DNA from: Cloacibacillus sp. An23
GTDB lineage: Bacteria > Synergistota > Synergistia > Synergistales > Synergistaceae
DNA length: 64,000 nt
NCBI RefSeq assembly: GCF_002159945.1
Contig: NZ_NFJQ01000010.1
Location: 1 to 64,000, forward strand
Direction of reading: 5' to 3'
The position numbers were made by a program, and so were the translations under genes. Under the pieces are notes generated by a model. It did not search any database and was not told where the DNA came from. It worked only from the letters and a program-made list of their open reading frames with translations. Every line of letters begins with the position of its first letter. Positions within the stretch are counted from its first letter, which is position 1. Positions 50,766 through 59,940 of this stretch are shown here, piece after piece.

Positions 50766-53700
50766 TTACTCACTATACGCACTTGTCCGCACGCCCGCGG
50801 CGTTGTCGCGTACGCTCTTGATTGCGGCAAGCAGCGCGGTCCGCCTGCCGGCGTCGAAAAGTTTGACGAAGCTCACGGGCTTGTCGAACGGCGGCTTTTG
50901 AAGCTCTGCGCCCTCGATATATCCGTTCTGCTCTATATAGCTGATGATTTTGCGTATAAAAGTTATCTGGTTCTGATTCAGCGACTGGTCGTCGATGAAC
51001 GCGGAAAACGCCTTCATCGCCGCCTCGTGATCGAGCTTCGCTATGCGCCGCACGAGAAGGCCGAAGGGCGTCTCTCCGTATTCGCGCCTGTAATCCTCGG
51101 CGCTGCCGAGTTCGACGGTCAGGATGCGTTCCAGCGTACCGTAGTCCTCCGCCGTCAGCGGCAGGTTGTGCGTCAGCTTATGGATAGCAGGAATGTCCGC
51201 GTGCTCGTTGATATAGCGGTTCACCTTAGCGCGGTAGTTCTCGAAATCATACGGCTCGCCGAGCGGCTCTCCCTCGCGCCGTTCAAGCACCGGGTCGGCG
51301 AGCTTCGTCACCACGAGCCTGCGCTCGTCGCCGCCGTCGTCGAGGAACTTGATAAGCTCGCGCAGTTCGCGCCGCGCCTTTTCAAAGATCAAAATATCCC
51401 CCGCCGCCCAAAATTCCTCCGTTCCTATTTCGCGGATAAAATCAAGCTTCTCGGCTATCTGAGGTATGCTCGCCCTGCGTTCCAGCGCCGAGGCTACGGA
51501 GCAGAGCTGCGCCTTCGCGCGGCGGAAAGCCGGGGAATTTTCGATGCGCGCGAGCATCAGGCCGTACATGAAATTATCGAAGCGGCCCGCCATTTCGTCG
51601 CGCCCGTCGCCGCAGACGAGCGGCGCGACGTACAGCGTCAGCTCGTGCCTGTCCTCGTCGCCGATATGGACGAACGCCTCCTCGCGCTTATATTTTTCGA
51701 CGTAGCGCCTGCGCAGCCGCACGCTCGCAAGATTCGTATTCAGAGCCGCCACCTGCTCGCGGCAGCCTTCCGCAAGCTCGCGCCGCCAGTTACGGAAATC
51801 TTCGTCCGAATACGCGCCGTCCTCGAGAGCGGCGCAAAGGCGTATCCGTTTGCAGAAAACGCTCTCCGCGAGCGACTTCGTCTCGCGCCCTTCGTATCCT
51901 TCCTTGTGCGCGCGGAAATATTCGAAATTCCCGCAGTAGTCGAAAATTATAAAACGGCGCTTGTCAGTGTACTCGCCGTCAATATTGTCTACGCAGCCGA
52001 GCCCTTTGCAGAGCCGCGTGCCGCGCCCTATCATCTGCCAGAATTTCGTTTTCGAGCGAACTTTCTTGAAAAATACGAGATTCACGGCTTCCGGCACGTC
52101 TATGCCCGTGTCCATCATATCGACGGAAACGGCGATGTGAGGCTCCCTGTCCGCGATTTTAAAATCGTCTATGACCTTCTGCGCGTATGCGTCGGCGCAG
52201 ACCGCGCGCTGCGCGAATCCGCCCTTCAGCCGTGGATAAAGCTTGTTGAAGCGCTGTATGATAAACTCCGCGTGTCTGGTGTTCTGCGCGAAAATAATGG
52301 TCTTGCCTATGCGGTCGCCTCCCGCCGTGCGTATGCCGTTCTCCATCAGATCCTGCAAAACGGCGTCGCACGTCTCCTCGTTGAAGACGAACCTGTTGAG
52401 CTGCGCGGAGGGTATAAAATCAGGCATTGAGCCGTCGTCCTCCGCGAAATCCTCTTCGTAGCGCTCTTTATCCTCTTCGGAAAGGTCGTCGTAGGTTATC
52501 CCCTCTTCGAGGAACTTCGTCCTGACCTCGTAATTGTAGTACGGCACGAGCACCTTGTCCGTATTCACCGCCGTCTCGTAGTCGTATGCGTAAGTCGGCA
52601 CGCCGTGCTCCATTTCGAAAAAGTCGTAGGTGTTGCGGTCAACGTCGGTCTTCGGCGTCGCGGTAAGGCCGACGAGCGCCGCGTCGAAATATTCGAAAAT
52701 AGCGCGGTATTTCTTGAAAATGCTCCTATGGCTCTCGTCAATGATGATAAGGTCGAAATGCGCGGGAGTGAAAAGCCGCCGCCCGTCCTCCGTCTTCGCC
52801 GAGTCTATCGCGTTCAGCATCGTCGGATAGGTCGAAAAGACTATGCGCGCCTCTTTGTCGTCCCTGTTTGAGCAGAGATTGCAGAGCGACATATCCGGCA
52901 GGTAATTCTTGAAATCGTCCTTCGCCTGCTTCACGAGCGCCACACGGTCGGCGAGGAACAGGACGTTCGTCACGTAACCGCCGCGGCTCAGCACGTCCGT
53001 GAGGCTCGACGCCGTGCGCGTCTTTCCCGTCCCCGTCGCCATCACCAGCAGATGCCTGCGCGCGCCGCGCTCTATCTGCGCGCAGACGGCGCGTATCGCC
53101 TCCTTCTGGTAATAGCGGTCGGTGATTTTGTCGTCTATCTTTATTTCAGAAAGCGGGCGGCGCTCCGCCCTGCGGTCGATCAGCTTCTGCAGATCGCCGG
53201 GCGAGAATATCCCGCTCACACGACGCTGCGGCGCGCTCATGTCGTCCCAGAAATACGTGTCGAAGCCGTTCGTCGTAAAAATCACCGGCCTCCGCCCGAA
53301 TTTCCGTTCGAGCGCATCGGCGTAGAGCTTCGCCTGCGTGCGTCCCGCGTTCGCATCGCGGCTCGCGCGCTTCGCCTCCACGACGGCGAGCGGCAGCCCG
53401 TCGCGCCCGAAAAGCACGTAGTCGGCGAATCCGGCCTGCCCAGGAACGCCGGCCATATCCGCGACTTCGTATTCCTCCGCGACGTTAGCGCCCGGGCCGG
53501 AAAACGTCCATCCGGCCTCCTTCATATCCACGTCTATGTAAATCTTGCGCGTGCGGAACTCGGAAATATCCTCCGGCTCGAACCTGCGCGTTTCGCGGTG
53601 CGCTTCCTTCTCTGCGGTATAGCGCGCGGACATCGCGCGAATCTGTCCGAGAAGCTCTTCGATACGCGCATCCTTCTCGGCGAGCAGCCGCTCGCCCTCC

Positions 53701-54155
53701 GCGGCCCTCTTTTCCGCCTCCGCGCCGCGAGATGCGGGAATCCGACTTGCGTCGAAACTCCGTTCCTCGTAGTCCGCGCCGTAGCAGTAATCTATCCATT
53801 CCACGAACTCGAAGAGCGCGCGCAGCGAAGCGAGCGCTTCCTCATGAGTCACGCCGCGCCCCGTGTGTACCGCGAGATTGCCGAGCTTCACGATAAAAGG
53901 CAGCCTCCCCCACACTTTTTCATCGACTGCGCCGCGGAAAGTGTACTCGTGGATCAGCGACTGCAAATTATCGCGGTAGGGCATTTTCATCGTCTTGTCC
54001 GCCGCGTATACCCACTTCACCGCAAGCTCGAGCGCCTTGCGGCACCCCACGGCGCAAAGCGCGGGAGAGGCCGCGAGAATATTTTCCGCCTCGGCGCAGG
54101 CCGCGGCGAAAAGCGAATATTCGGGCTTTTGCTCTAAAAATGTGAAGTTGGGCAT
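50766..54155 (-). CDS. hsdR: Type I restriction enzyme R subunit
   Basis: An intact 1129-residue HsdR. The N-terminal 130 residues look like a DUF4145 domain (AVGCRKALELAVKWVYAAD) followed by a coiled coil. The PD-(D/E)XK nuclease has GFADYVLF (Asp about 245) and VVEAKR (Glu-x-Lys 260-262). The translocase has Walker A MATGTGKT at about 372-379, DESH at 473-476, GLTATPKTD and QMIGRGTRL. An EcoEI-type C-terminal domain completes it. It needs HsdM/HsdS, which look broken here. It follows the RelA/SpoT-domain gene by 15 bases. Confidence 0.95.
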   Translation of the reverse strand: MPNFTFLEQKPEYSLFAAACAEAENILAASPALCAVGCRKALELAVKWVYAADKTMKMPYRDNLQSLIHEYTFRGAVDEKVWGRLPFIVKLGNLAVHTGRGVTHEEALASLRALFEFVEWIDYCYGADYEERSFDASRIPASRGAEAEKRAAEGERLLAEKDARIEELLGQIRAMSARYTAEKEAHRETRRFEPEDISEFRTRKIYIDVDMKEAGWTFSGPGANVAEEYEVADMAGVPGQAGFADYVLFGRDGLPLAVVEAKRASRDANAGRTQAKLYADALERKFGRRPVIFTTNGFDTYFWDDMSAPQRRVSGIFSPGDLQKLIDRRAERRPLSEIKIDDKITDRYYQKEAIRAVCAQIERGARRHLLVMATGTGKTRTASSLTDVLSRGGYVTNVLFLADRVALVKQAKDDFKNYLPDMSLCNLCSNRDDKEARIVFSTYPTMLNAIDSAKTEDGRRLFTPAHFDLIIIDESHRSIFKKYRAIFEYFDAALVGLTATPKTDVDRNTYDFFEMEHGVPTYAYDYETAVNTDKVLVPYYNYEVRTKFLEEGITYDDLSEEDKERYEEDFAEDDGSMPDFIPSAQLNRFVFNEETCDAVLQDLMENGIRTAGGDRIGKTIIFAQNTRHAEFIIQRFNKLYPRLKGGFAQRAVCADAYAQKVIDDFKIADREPHIAVSVDMMDTGIDVPEAVNLVFFKKVRSKTKFWQMIGRGTRLCKGLGCVDNIDGEYTDKRRFIIFDYCGNFEYFRAHKEGYEGRETKSLAESVFCKRIRLCAALEDGAYSDEDFRNWRRELAEGCREQVAALNTNLASVRLRRRYVEKYKREEAFVHIGDEDRHELTLYVAPLVCGDGRDEMAGRFDNFMYGLMLARIENSPAFRRAKAQLCSVASALERRASIPQIAEKLDFIREIGTEEFWAAGDILIFEKARRELRELIKFLDDGGDERRLVVTKLADPVLERREGEPLGEPYDFENYRAKVNRYINEHADIPAIHKLTHNLPLTAEDYGTLERILTVELGSAEDYRREYGETPFGLLVRRIAKLDHEAAMKAFSAFIDDQSLNQNQITFIRKIISYIEQNGYIEGAELQKPPFDKPVSFVKLFDAGRRTALLAAIKSVRDNAAGVRTSAYSE

Positions 54156-54170
54156 ATGTATTACCCTTTC

Positions 54171-55205
54171 TTATTTATTGTATTTTCTTATCAACCTGTT
54201 TAATGCATTTGTAAACTCTTTAATATCTGCAAAATAATTGGGGTAAGCATGAGTCAAAGCATCAAAGGACTGCGCTGAGACCAAAACAATATCCAGTTTT
54301 TTTGCTCCATTTTGCAATTCTAATTTATTATATTCTTCTGTTGCTTTCTCAATTCCGCTAAAGCGATTAACTTTTAACAATGCATCGTTCACATCTAGTG
54401 CAAGCAAATAATATCCGGGGTTTTGACTTTTTGTAGTACGAGGTATATATGATGTTGCAAGTCCAATTGTATAAAGCTTATTAATAACTTCAAGTTCTTT
54501 CATTATTGCCATCAATTCAGCTACTACAACTTTTGCGTCTGTTGAAATACCTTCCACAACCTTTGTACCTTCTTGTATAGAAAATATCGCAGAGACAACT
54601 TTAAAAAACCTTAACCAGCGTTCTGACCCTTGGTTGAATTTTAACCCGTTTTGTGTAAATATGCCAACGGTCTCTACAGCAGTAGCCCACAAATGTTGTA
54701 GTTTGGTTCTTAATTGTATTTCAACTAGTAATCCATTATAGTCGTTTCTTTTATCGCTTCTGTACTTATATATGAGATGAATTCCTCTATAACCAGTCTC
54801 ATTTTTAGGCAACGCAATATAATCTTTCTCGTTATGTAACTCATGACGAATACGTGAATTTTGTAGTTTTTCTTTTACAGCATATACTGCGTTTACATTA
54901 GGAAGTATTGCACGGCATCCCCCCAAATCTTGCATACGATATAATTGCATTTCAGGAAAGCGTTGTATTTTACCAATAATAGTTTCTAACCTTTTAAGAC
55001 GTTGAACAACTATGGCACCTTTTATACCATCAATTTGATGTTTCAAGTTAATTGCGAATGTGTTCATTGGAAATGCATGCGCAGCTCGCCAATTATCTAT
55101 TATTTGTAAACATTCTTGAAGCTCTTGCCCTTGGGCATGTCCAGAAGCGATTTTATTACCGGCGGTATTTATTTGTTTCTTAGTATATTCAACAGTTTTC
55201 CACAT
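54171..55205 (-). CDS. RelA/SpoT-domain protein inside a type I R-M operon
   Basis: A 344-residue protein. The nucleotidyltransferase core is complete by eye: QRLKRLETIIGK (about 68-79), YRMQDLGGCRAI (89-100), DYIALPK and TGYRGIH (128-143), VEIQLRT (161-167) and HLWATAVE. The catalytic Glu of the EIQxRT motif is present. There is no HD hydrolase or TGS domain. The C-terminal 160 residues are unassigned. The start codon overlaps the hsdS stop (TAATG) and hsdR follows 15 bases on. The gene is strikingly AT-rich against its neighbours, so recently acquired. It could be a small alarmone synthetase, a toxic (p)ppApp-type enzyme or a tRNA pyrophosphokinase. Confidence 0.85.
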   Translation of the reverse strand: MWKTVEYTKKQINTAGNKIASGHAQGQELQECLQIIDNWRAAHAFPMNTFAINLKHQIDGIKGAIVVQRLKRLETIIGKIQRFPEMQLYRMQDLGGCRAILPNVNAVYAVKEKLQNSRIRHELHNEKDYIALPKNETGYRGIHLIYKYRSDKRNDYNGLLVEIQLRTKLQHLWATAVETVGIFTQNGLKFNQGSERWLRFFKVVSAIFSIQEGTKVVEGISTDAKVVVAELMAIMKELEVINKLYTIGLATSYIPRTTKSQNPGYYLLALDVNDALLKVNRFSGIEKATEEYNKLELQNGAKKLDIVLVSAQSFDALTHAYPNYFADIKEFTNALNRLIRKYNK

Positions 55206-56140
55206 TATTCTACAACCTCTATGTCAGCACAAAAATATTTTTGCATTAACAACTTCCTTAACATGCTAAGTGTATCAAAGCCTTTTTGGACATTCAACAT
55301 AATGCCATTAATATACTTAACAAAACGAGAATATTGTTTTTGCAATTCCATTGGTGGTAATGGAATTGTAATTTCTCGTGCTTTTTGTATTCCAAATGCA
55401 GGTTGCGATGTAGATTTCATTCCCAATTCAATGATATGTTCTTCTAAGATCTCTTTTCCTACCATTCTAGCTTTATTAAAATTTATACGATACATATTAT
55501 AGTCACATTCAGTAAGCCCGATATATGGAATACCATTTTGTGAAAATGGAGGTGTTCTGTGACTCGGATGCGGGTCTACTATTTCGGCAATCTCACTAAG
55601 CTGGTGTTTTTGCCATTTTTTTCATCAAGTGAAACATCTCCAAACATCTCGACAAATTTGGATTTTACGAGTTCGTCGAGCTTGTCGAGCTGGCGGCGGC
55701 GTTTGGCTGTCAGTTCGCTGACTTTATGCAATTTTGCGCTGTTCATTGAGCGGCGGAAGCGGAATCTCCATTTTGCGCATATCAGCCTGCGTCAACTTTT
55801 TGCGCGTTGCACCGTTGACTAATCCAGACACGTCATAAAACATCAAAGAATAACATAGATAATCAACATCAACGCAATCTTTTGGTTTGAGAACATGCGC
55901 ATGGTTATTTACCCAACATTTTCCAGAGACACGATAGGCTATCGGCTTGTCTTTTGAGCCCAAATTACCGCCGTCTTCTGCCAATAGTACTAATTCGTCG
56001 TCGAATATATAATCATCAACGTAATCTTGAACGCCGTTTGCGCCATAATACGGATAAGGGCCGGGCTTACGGTCTGACGCCGTTATTGGCACGCGCTGGC
56101 TGTCTAAAATTTCGCAAATGTCCCCCAGCCTCCCCCTCAC
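55205..56140 (-). pseudogene. hsdS: Type I specificity subunit, interrupted by two frame changes
   Basis: Three pieces. The first (56140-55724) has TRD1, MRGRLGDICEILDSQRVP, to PLPPLNEQRKIA then TAA. The next frame (about 55725-55579) carries KVSELTAKRRRQLDKLDELV and FVEMFGD. The third (about 55640-55205) carries WQKHQLSEIAEIVDPHP, YIGLTECDYNMYRINFN and IPLPPMELQKQYSRFVKYIN. Join one lacks about 11 bases where relatives read IAAILDKVS. Join two sits at an A7 tract (55616-55622); one more A would restore the frame. TRD2 is AT-rich. Confidence 0.88.
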
Positions 56141-57663
56141 AGCATTTCCTCCAATTCCGCGAGCCCCGACGTTATTTCCATTTCGAGCTCGTGAAGTTCC
56201 GCCATTATCTGCTCGGTCGGCGGGTAGTCGACGGGTTTGTATTCGACTTTTTTGTATTTGTTGACGGAGAGGTCGTAATCGTTTTCGGCGATCTCTTCCT
56301 TCGGCACGAGGAAGCTCTGTTCGGTGCGCTCGCGCGCCGCCTCTTGGTCGAGATTTCGGAAGCGCTCTACTATGTCAGGGATGTCGTTTTCGTCCGCGGG
56401 CGCGCGTTTGTCGTCGAGCGTGAAGCCGTCGGCCTTCATGTCGTAGAACCAGACCTTATCCGTGCCGCCCGCTCCGGTCTTGGTGAAGACGAGGACGGCG
56501 GTCGACACGCCGGAGTACGGTTTGAATACGCCCGACGGCATAGATATGACGGCGCGCAGCTGATGGTTCTCGACGAGCTCGCGGCGCAGTGTCCTGTGCG
56601 CCTTCGACGAGCCGAAGAGCACGCCGTCGGGCACGATGCAGGCACACCGCCCGCCTTTGCGCAGCATCCGCAGGAAGAGCGCGACGAAGAGCAGCTCGGT
56701 CTTTTTCGTGTTCGCCGCGGCCTTGAGGCTGTCGCTTATGCTCTCGGCGTCCACCGTTCCCGTGAAGGGCGGATTTGCGAGGCAGAGGGTGAATTTGTCG
56801 CTTATGCCGTTCTGTTTGGAAACGCTGTCTTTGTAGTCTATTTCGGGCCGCGTTACGGAGTGGAGCATGAGGTTCATCGCGGAGATGCGCAGCATCGTCC
56901 TGTCGGTGTCGAAGCCGGTGAAGGCCGGCCCTTCGAAGCGCTCCCACTGCTCCGCCGTCATTTCGCTTTCGTAATGGGCGCGTATGTATTCCGAAGCGGA
57001 GACGAGGAAGCCCGCCGTGCCGCAGGCGGGGTCGCAAATAACGTCGTCGGGCGTGGGGCGCGTGAGCTCCACCATCATGTCGCGTATGTGCTTCGGCGTG
57101 CGGAACTGCCCGTTGTGGCCAGCGGTGGAGAGTTTGCCGAGCATGTATTCGTAGAGGTCGCCCTGCATGTCGAGCCCCGTCAGGTCGTGTTCGTACAGGT
57201 CGTCGAGCCCCGTTATTATTTTCTGGAGAACCTGCGGCGTGGGAATGAGAAACATTGCGTCGCTCATGTAGCGCGCGAAAGCTCCGTTGTCCTCCGCGCC
57301 CGTGTCGCCGCGGATTTCTATAAGTTCGCCGCGTTCGTCGAAGTCCGGCAGACGTCCGCCCCGCATCGCTTTTATAGCGGGAAAGACGCGGCGCGAGACG
57401 ACGTCGTATATTTCGCGCGGGTCTCTGTTTTTGAAGCGGCTCCAGCGCATCGACTGCCCCGCCTCAGACTGCGGAAATATGCGCGGCATCGCCCCGCCGC
57501 CCGCGTTTTCCATTTCTTCCGCTTCGAGCTCCTTTTCGTCGAGCGAGCGTATGAACATCAGATACGTGAGCTGTTCTATGACGGTCAGAGGATTGGTTAT
57601 CCCGCCCGCCCAGATGTCCGTCTATATTTTATCGACTTTGTTTTTTATGACGCCTGTGATCAA
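56137..57663 (-). pseudogene. hsdM: Type I methyltransferase subunit with amber codon near its start
   Basis: The full frame starts at a TTG (57663) overlapping the upstream stop and reads LITGVIKNKVDKI, TAG (57622-57624), TDIWAGGITNPLTVIEQL, then the intact rest. Relatives have Trp at the stop position, so TGG to TAG is the likely change. Downstream motifs are intact: VICDPACGTAGFLVS (SAM site) and LCLANPPFTG (catalytic NPPF). Re-initiation at the ATG at 57558 would give 473 residues lacking the N-terminal helices that grip partner and DNA. Confidence 0.85.
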
Positions 57664-58001
57664 TTGCGAGGCTCCTTCCCGTCCGCCGCGTTTTCGTTCG
57701 CTTTATCCGCGCCGCCGTCCCTGTCAAAATCCGTTATAGCGAGAGTTTTTCCCAAAGCGAGGAGAACGTTGATAACTGTTTCAAACTTGGGTTCTTTCTC
57801 CCACCCGGCAAGTTTTTTTATTTTTGATTTCTTTACGCCTGTCTTTTTTGCAATATCTTTTATCTTTACGCCTTTGTCGCGCGCTTTGACGAGCTCCTGC
57901 ATGACGGCGACTCTGATATTGCTGGCCGCTATTTCTTCCGGCGTAAAGATTTTACGTTCAAACTCCTCGTCCCATACTAAAAAGCCGTTTTTATATGTCA
58001 T
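57660..58001 (-). CDS. HTH regulator heading the type I R-M operon
   Basis: A 113-residue protein from the ATG at 58001, which overlaps the rlmD stop (ATGA). The HTH is VKIKDIAKKTGVKKSKIKKL followed by AGWEKEPKFETVINVLLALG, like XRE/HigA antitoxin-type regulators. No toxin partner is adjacent. Its own stop overlaps the hsdM TTG. It may be a controller protein delaying restriction, by analogy with C proteins; that is inference. Confidence 0.72.
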   Translation of the reverse strand: MTYKNGFLVWDEEFERKIFTPEEIAASNIRVAVMQELVKARDKGVKIKDIAKKTGVKKSKIKKLAGWEKEPKFETVINVLLALGKTLAITDFDRDGGADKANENAADGKEPRN

Positions 58002-59395
58002 TGGTCTGTCTCCACCTGTTCCGATGCGCCGGTTACTCCTTTGCGCATCAGAGCGACCGTTTCCACGTGCCCAGTCTGGGGGAACATGTCGAACGGCGCG
58101 GCTTCCGCGAGTTTGTAGCCTCCGGCGGCGAGGCGCTTGGCGTCGCGGGCCAGGGTGGCGGGGTTGCATGATACGTAGACGACGCGCTCGGGGGATATTT
58201 TTAGTATTGCGTCTGTTACTTTTTCGTCACAGCCGGTGCGCGGAGGGTCGAGCACAACCGTGTCGAAGTTCCGCGCGCTTAGTTCTTCGGCAAGGTCCTC
58301 GGCCTGCGCGGTATAAGGTTCAATATTGTCAAGCCCGTTTTGCGCGGCGTTCTGTTTTATGTATTTCGCAGCCGGCTGCCAGCTTTCAACGGCTGTCACA
58401 TGGCGCGCGTGCGCGGCGAGAAAGGCGGTCAGGCTTCCGACGCCGGAGTAGAGTTCGAGAATTTTCCGCGCGCCGCCTTCCACGGCAAGCGCGGCAGCGC
58501 GGCGGTACAGAGCAAGCGTTTGTTCCGAATTTACCTGAAAGAAGGACGATGCCTCGAAAGTAAACGAATATTCGCCAAGTTTTTCCGTTATAGTGGGTTT
58601 CCCGTAAATCGTAATAGTTTTTTCGCCCCAGATGAAGTTGCCGTGGTTCGGGTTCACGTTGTAGACGAGGCCGGTCAGCCCTTTGATTCCGGCTGCGGCT
58701 TCCGTCAGGAGCGAAGTCTCTTTTTTCGAGAGCGGCCTTGAGCCGATGACTGCGCATAGTTTTTCACCTGTGAAGCGGGCCTGGCGCATTACGACGTGGC
58801 GCACGAGTCCAGATGCGGGGCCGCCCTTTTCGCGCACTCCGCGGAAGCCGCGTTCGCGCAGCGCATAGGCGATTTTTTTCACGCCATCGTCTATCCCGGA
58901 AAGCAGCACGGGACAGCCGCGGTATGGCACTATTTCGTGGCTGCGCGTTTTGTAGAAGCCGGAGACGAAGTTTTCACCGCGCGCGGACTGCACGGGCAGC
59001 GAGGCTTTATTTCTGTAGTTCCACTCGGACGGCGACGGCACGCACTGCGCGACGGGAGGTTTGTCGAATCCTCCGATGCGCCGCAGCGCCTCTTCGACCG
59101 TTCTGTGTTTCATCGCAAGCTGTTCTTCGTACGAAATGTGCTGAAGCTGGCAGCCACCGCAGCGCCCGAATAGCGGGCAGCGCGGATTTACCCGCGCAGG
59201 CGAATCGCCGCCGCGACTCAGCACTTTCGCCACGCCGTAGTTTTTCTTTTTCGTTACGAGGCGCACTTCCGCGCTTTCTCCGGGCAGCGCGCCCGGCACG
59301 AAGAGGACGAAGCCCTCGTCTCCGGCGCGGACGACGCCTTCGCCTTCGTTGTTGAGTCCCGTTATAGTTACGTTTAATATATCTCCCTGTCTCAT
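57998..59395 (-). CDS. rlmD: 23S rRNA (uracil-5-)-methyltransferase, RlmD/RumA family
   Basis: A 465-residue enzyme. An N-terminal TRAM domain (LNVTITGLNNEGEGVVRAGD) leads to a four-Cys iron-sulfur site (NPRCPLFGRCGGCQLQHISY plus one). The SAM domain has ILELYSGVGSLTAFLA and VVLDPPRTGCDEKV, and the catalytic Cys is in VVYVSCNPATLARDAKRLA. It methylates U in 23S rRNA; whether position 1939, 747 or both cannot be read from sequence. It is the first gene of the chain leading into the R-M genes. Confidence 0.92.
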   Translation of the reverse strand: MRQGDILNVTITGLNNEGEGVVRAGDEGFVLFVPGALPGESAEVRLVTKKKNYGVAKVLSRGGDSPARVNPRCPLFGRCGGCQLQHISYEEQLAMKHRTVEEALRRIGGFDKPPVAQCVPSPSEWNYRNKASLPVQSARGENFVSGFYKTRSHEIVPYRGCPVLLSGIDDGVKKIAYALRERGFRGVREKGGPASGLVRHVVMRQARFTGEKLCAVIGSRPLSKKETSLLTEAAAGIKGLTGLVYNVNPNHGNFIWGEKTITIYGKPTITEKLGEYSFTFEASSFFQVNSEQTLALYRRAAALAVEGGARKILELYSGVGSLTAFLAAHARHVTAVESWQPAAKYIKQNAAQNGLDNIEPYTAQAEDLAEELSARNFDTVVLDPPRTGCDEKVTDAILKISPERVVYVSCNPATLARDAKRLAAGGYKLAEAAPFDMFPQTGHVETVALMRKGVTGASEQVETDQ

Positions 59396-59473
59396 GTGTG
59401 ATACTATAACATTACGTGCCGCGCCGCGCTATAAGTTTCGCGGCGGACGCGGTGTGAAGAAGGGGCGGTTGAG

Positions 59474-59923
59474 ATGGCTGGAAAGCGTTTCGCATGGATA
59501 TTTTATATAATTTTCGCTCTCGTCCTCTACGCTGCGGACGTCGCGAGCAAGCGCTTTGTCATCGCCTTCGGCGGCGGCGTGTCGCTCAACTCCGGAATTT
59601 CTTTCTGGCTGCTCGGCGGCGACGGGAAAACTGCGGCGCTTGTGATGAGCGCAGCCATCTGCGCCGTTTTATCGGCGGCCTTTGTATGGGCGCTGCACGA
59701 CTCACGCCGTTCACTTATGCGGGCGCCGCTGGCACTGCTCGCCGCCGGAGCCGCGGGGAATCTGACCGACCGCGTCGTCTATGGCCACGTCGTGGAATGG
59801 CTTCCGGTAACCGCACCGTTTTTCGGAAAACTGTGGATAAACGCCGCCGACGTATGGCTGATAGTCGGCGCTGGGCTGGCTGTGCTCGCTCTGCTGACTG
59901 CTGGCGTTGCAAATAAAGGGTGA
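59474..59923 (+). CDS. lspA: Lipoprotein signal peptidase
   Basis: A 149-residue membrane protein with four predicted helices. The LspA aspartates are in GAAGNLTDRVVYGHVVEWL and WINAADVWLIVGAGL. VASKRFVIAFGGGVSLNSGI matches the family's N-terminal block. It cleaves signal peptides of lipid-modified prolipoproteins. GAGAT-type purines precede the ATG. It is followed 17 bases later by a macro-domain gene on the same strand. Confidence 0.9.
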   Translation: MAGKRFAWIFYIIFALVLYAADVASKRFVIAFGGGVSLNSGISFWLLGGDGKTAALVMSAAICAVLSAAFVWALHDSRRSLMRAPLALLAAGAAGNLTDRVVYGHVVEWLPVTAPFFGKLWINAADVWLIVGAGLAVLALLTAGVANKG

Positions 59924-59940
59924 ATACGGAGGTATGATCT

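Noticed and set aside
55954-58563. Plus-strand open frame of 869 codons across hsdS, hsdM and rlmD
   Set aside because: It is antisense to three recognisable genes and has biased composition. It is produced by high-GC codon structure.
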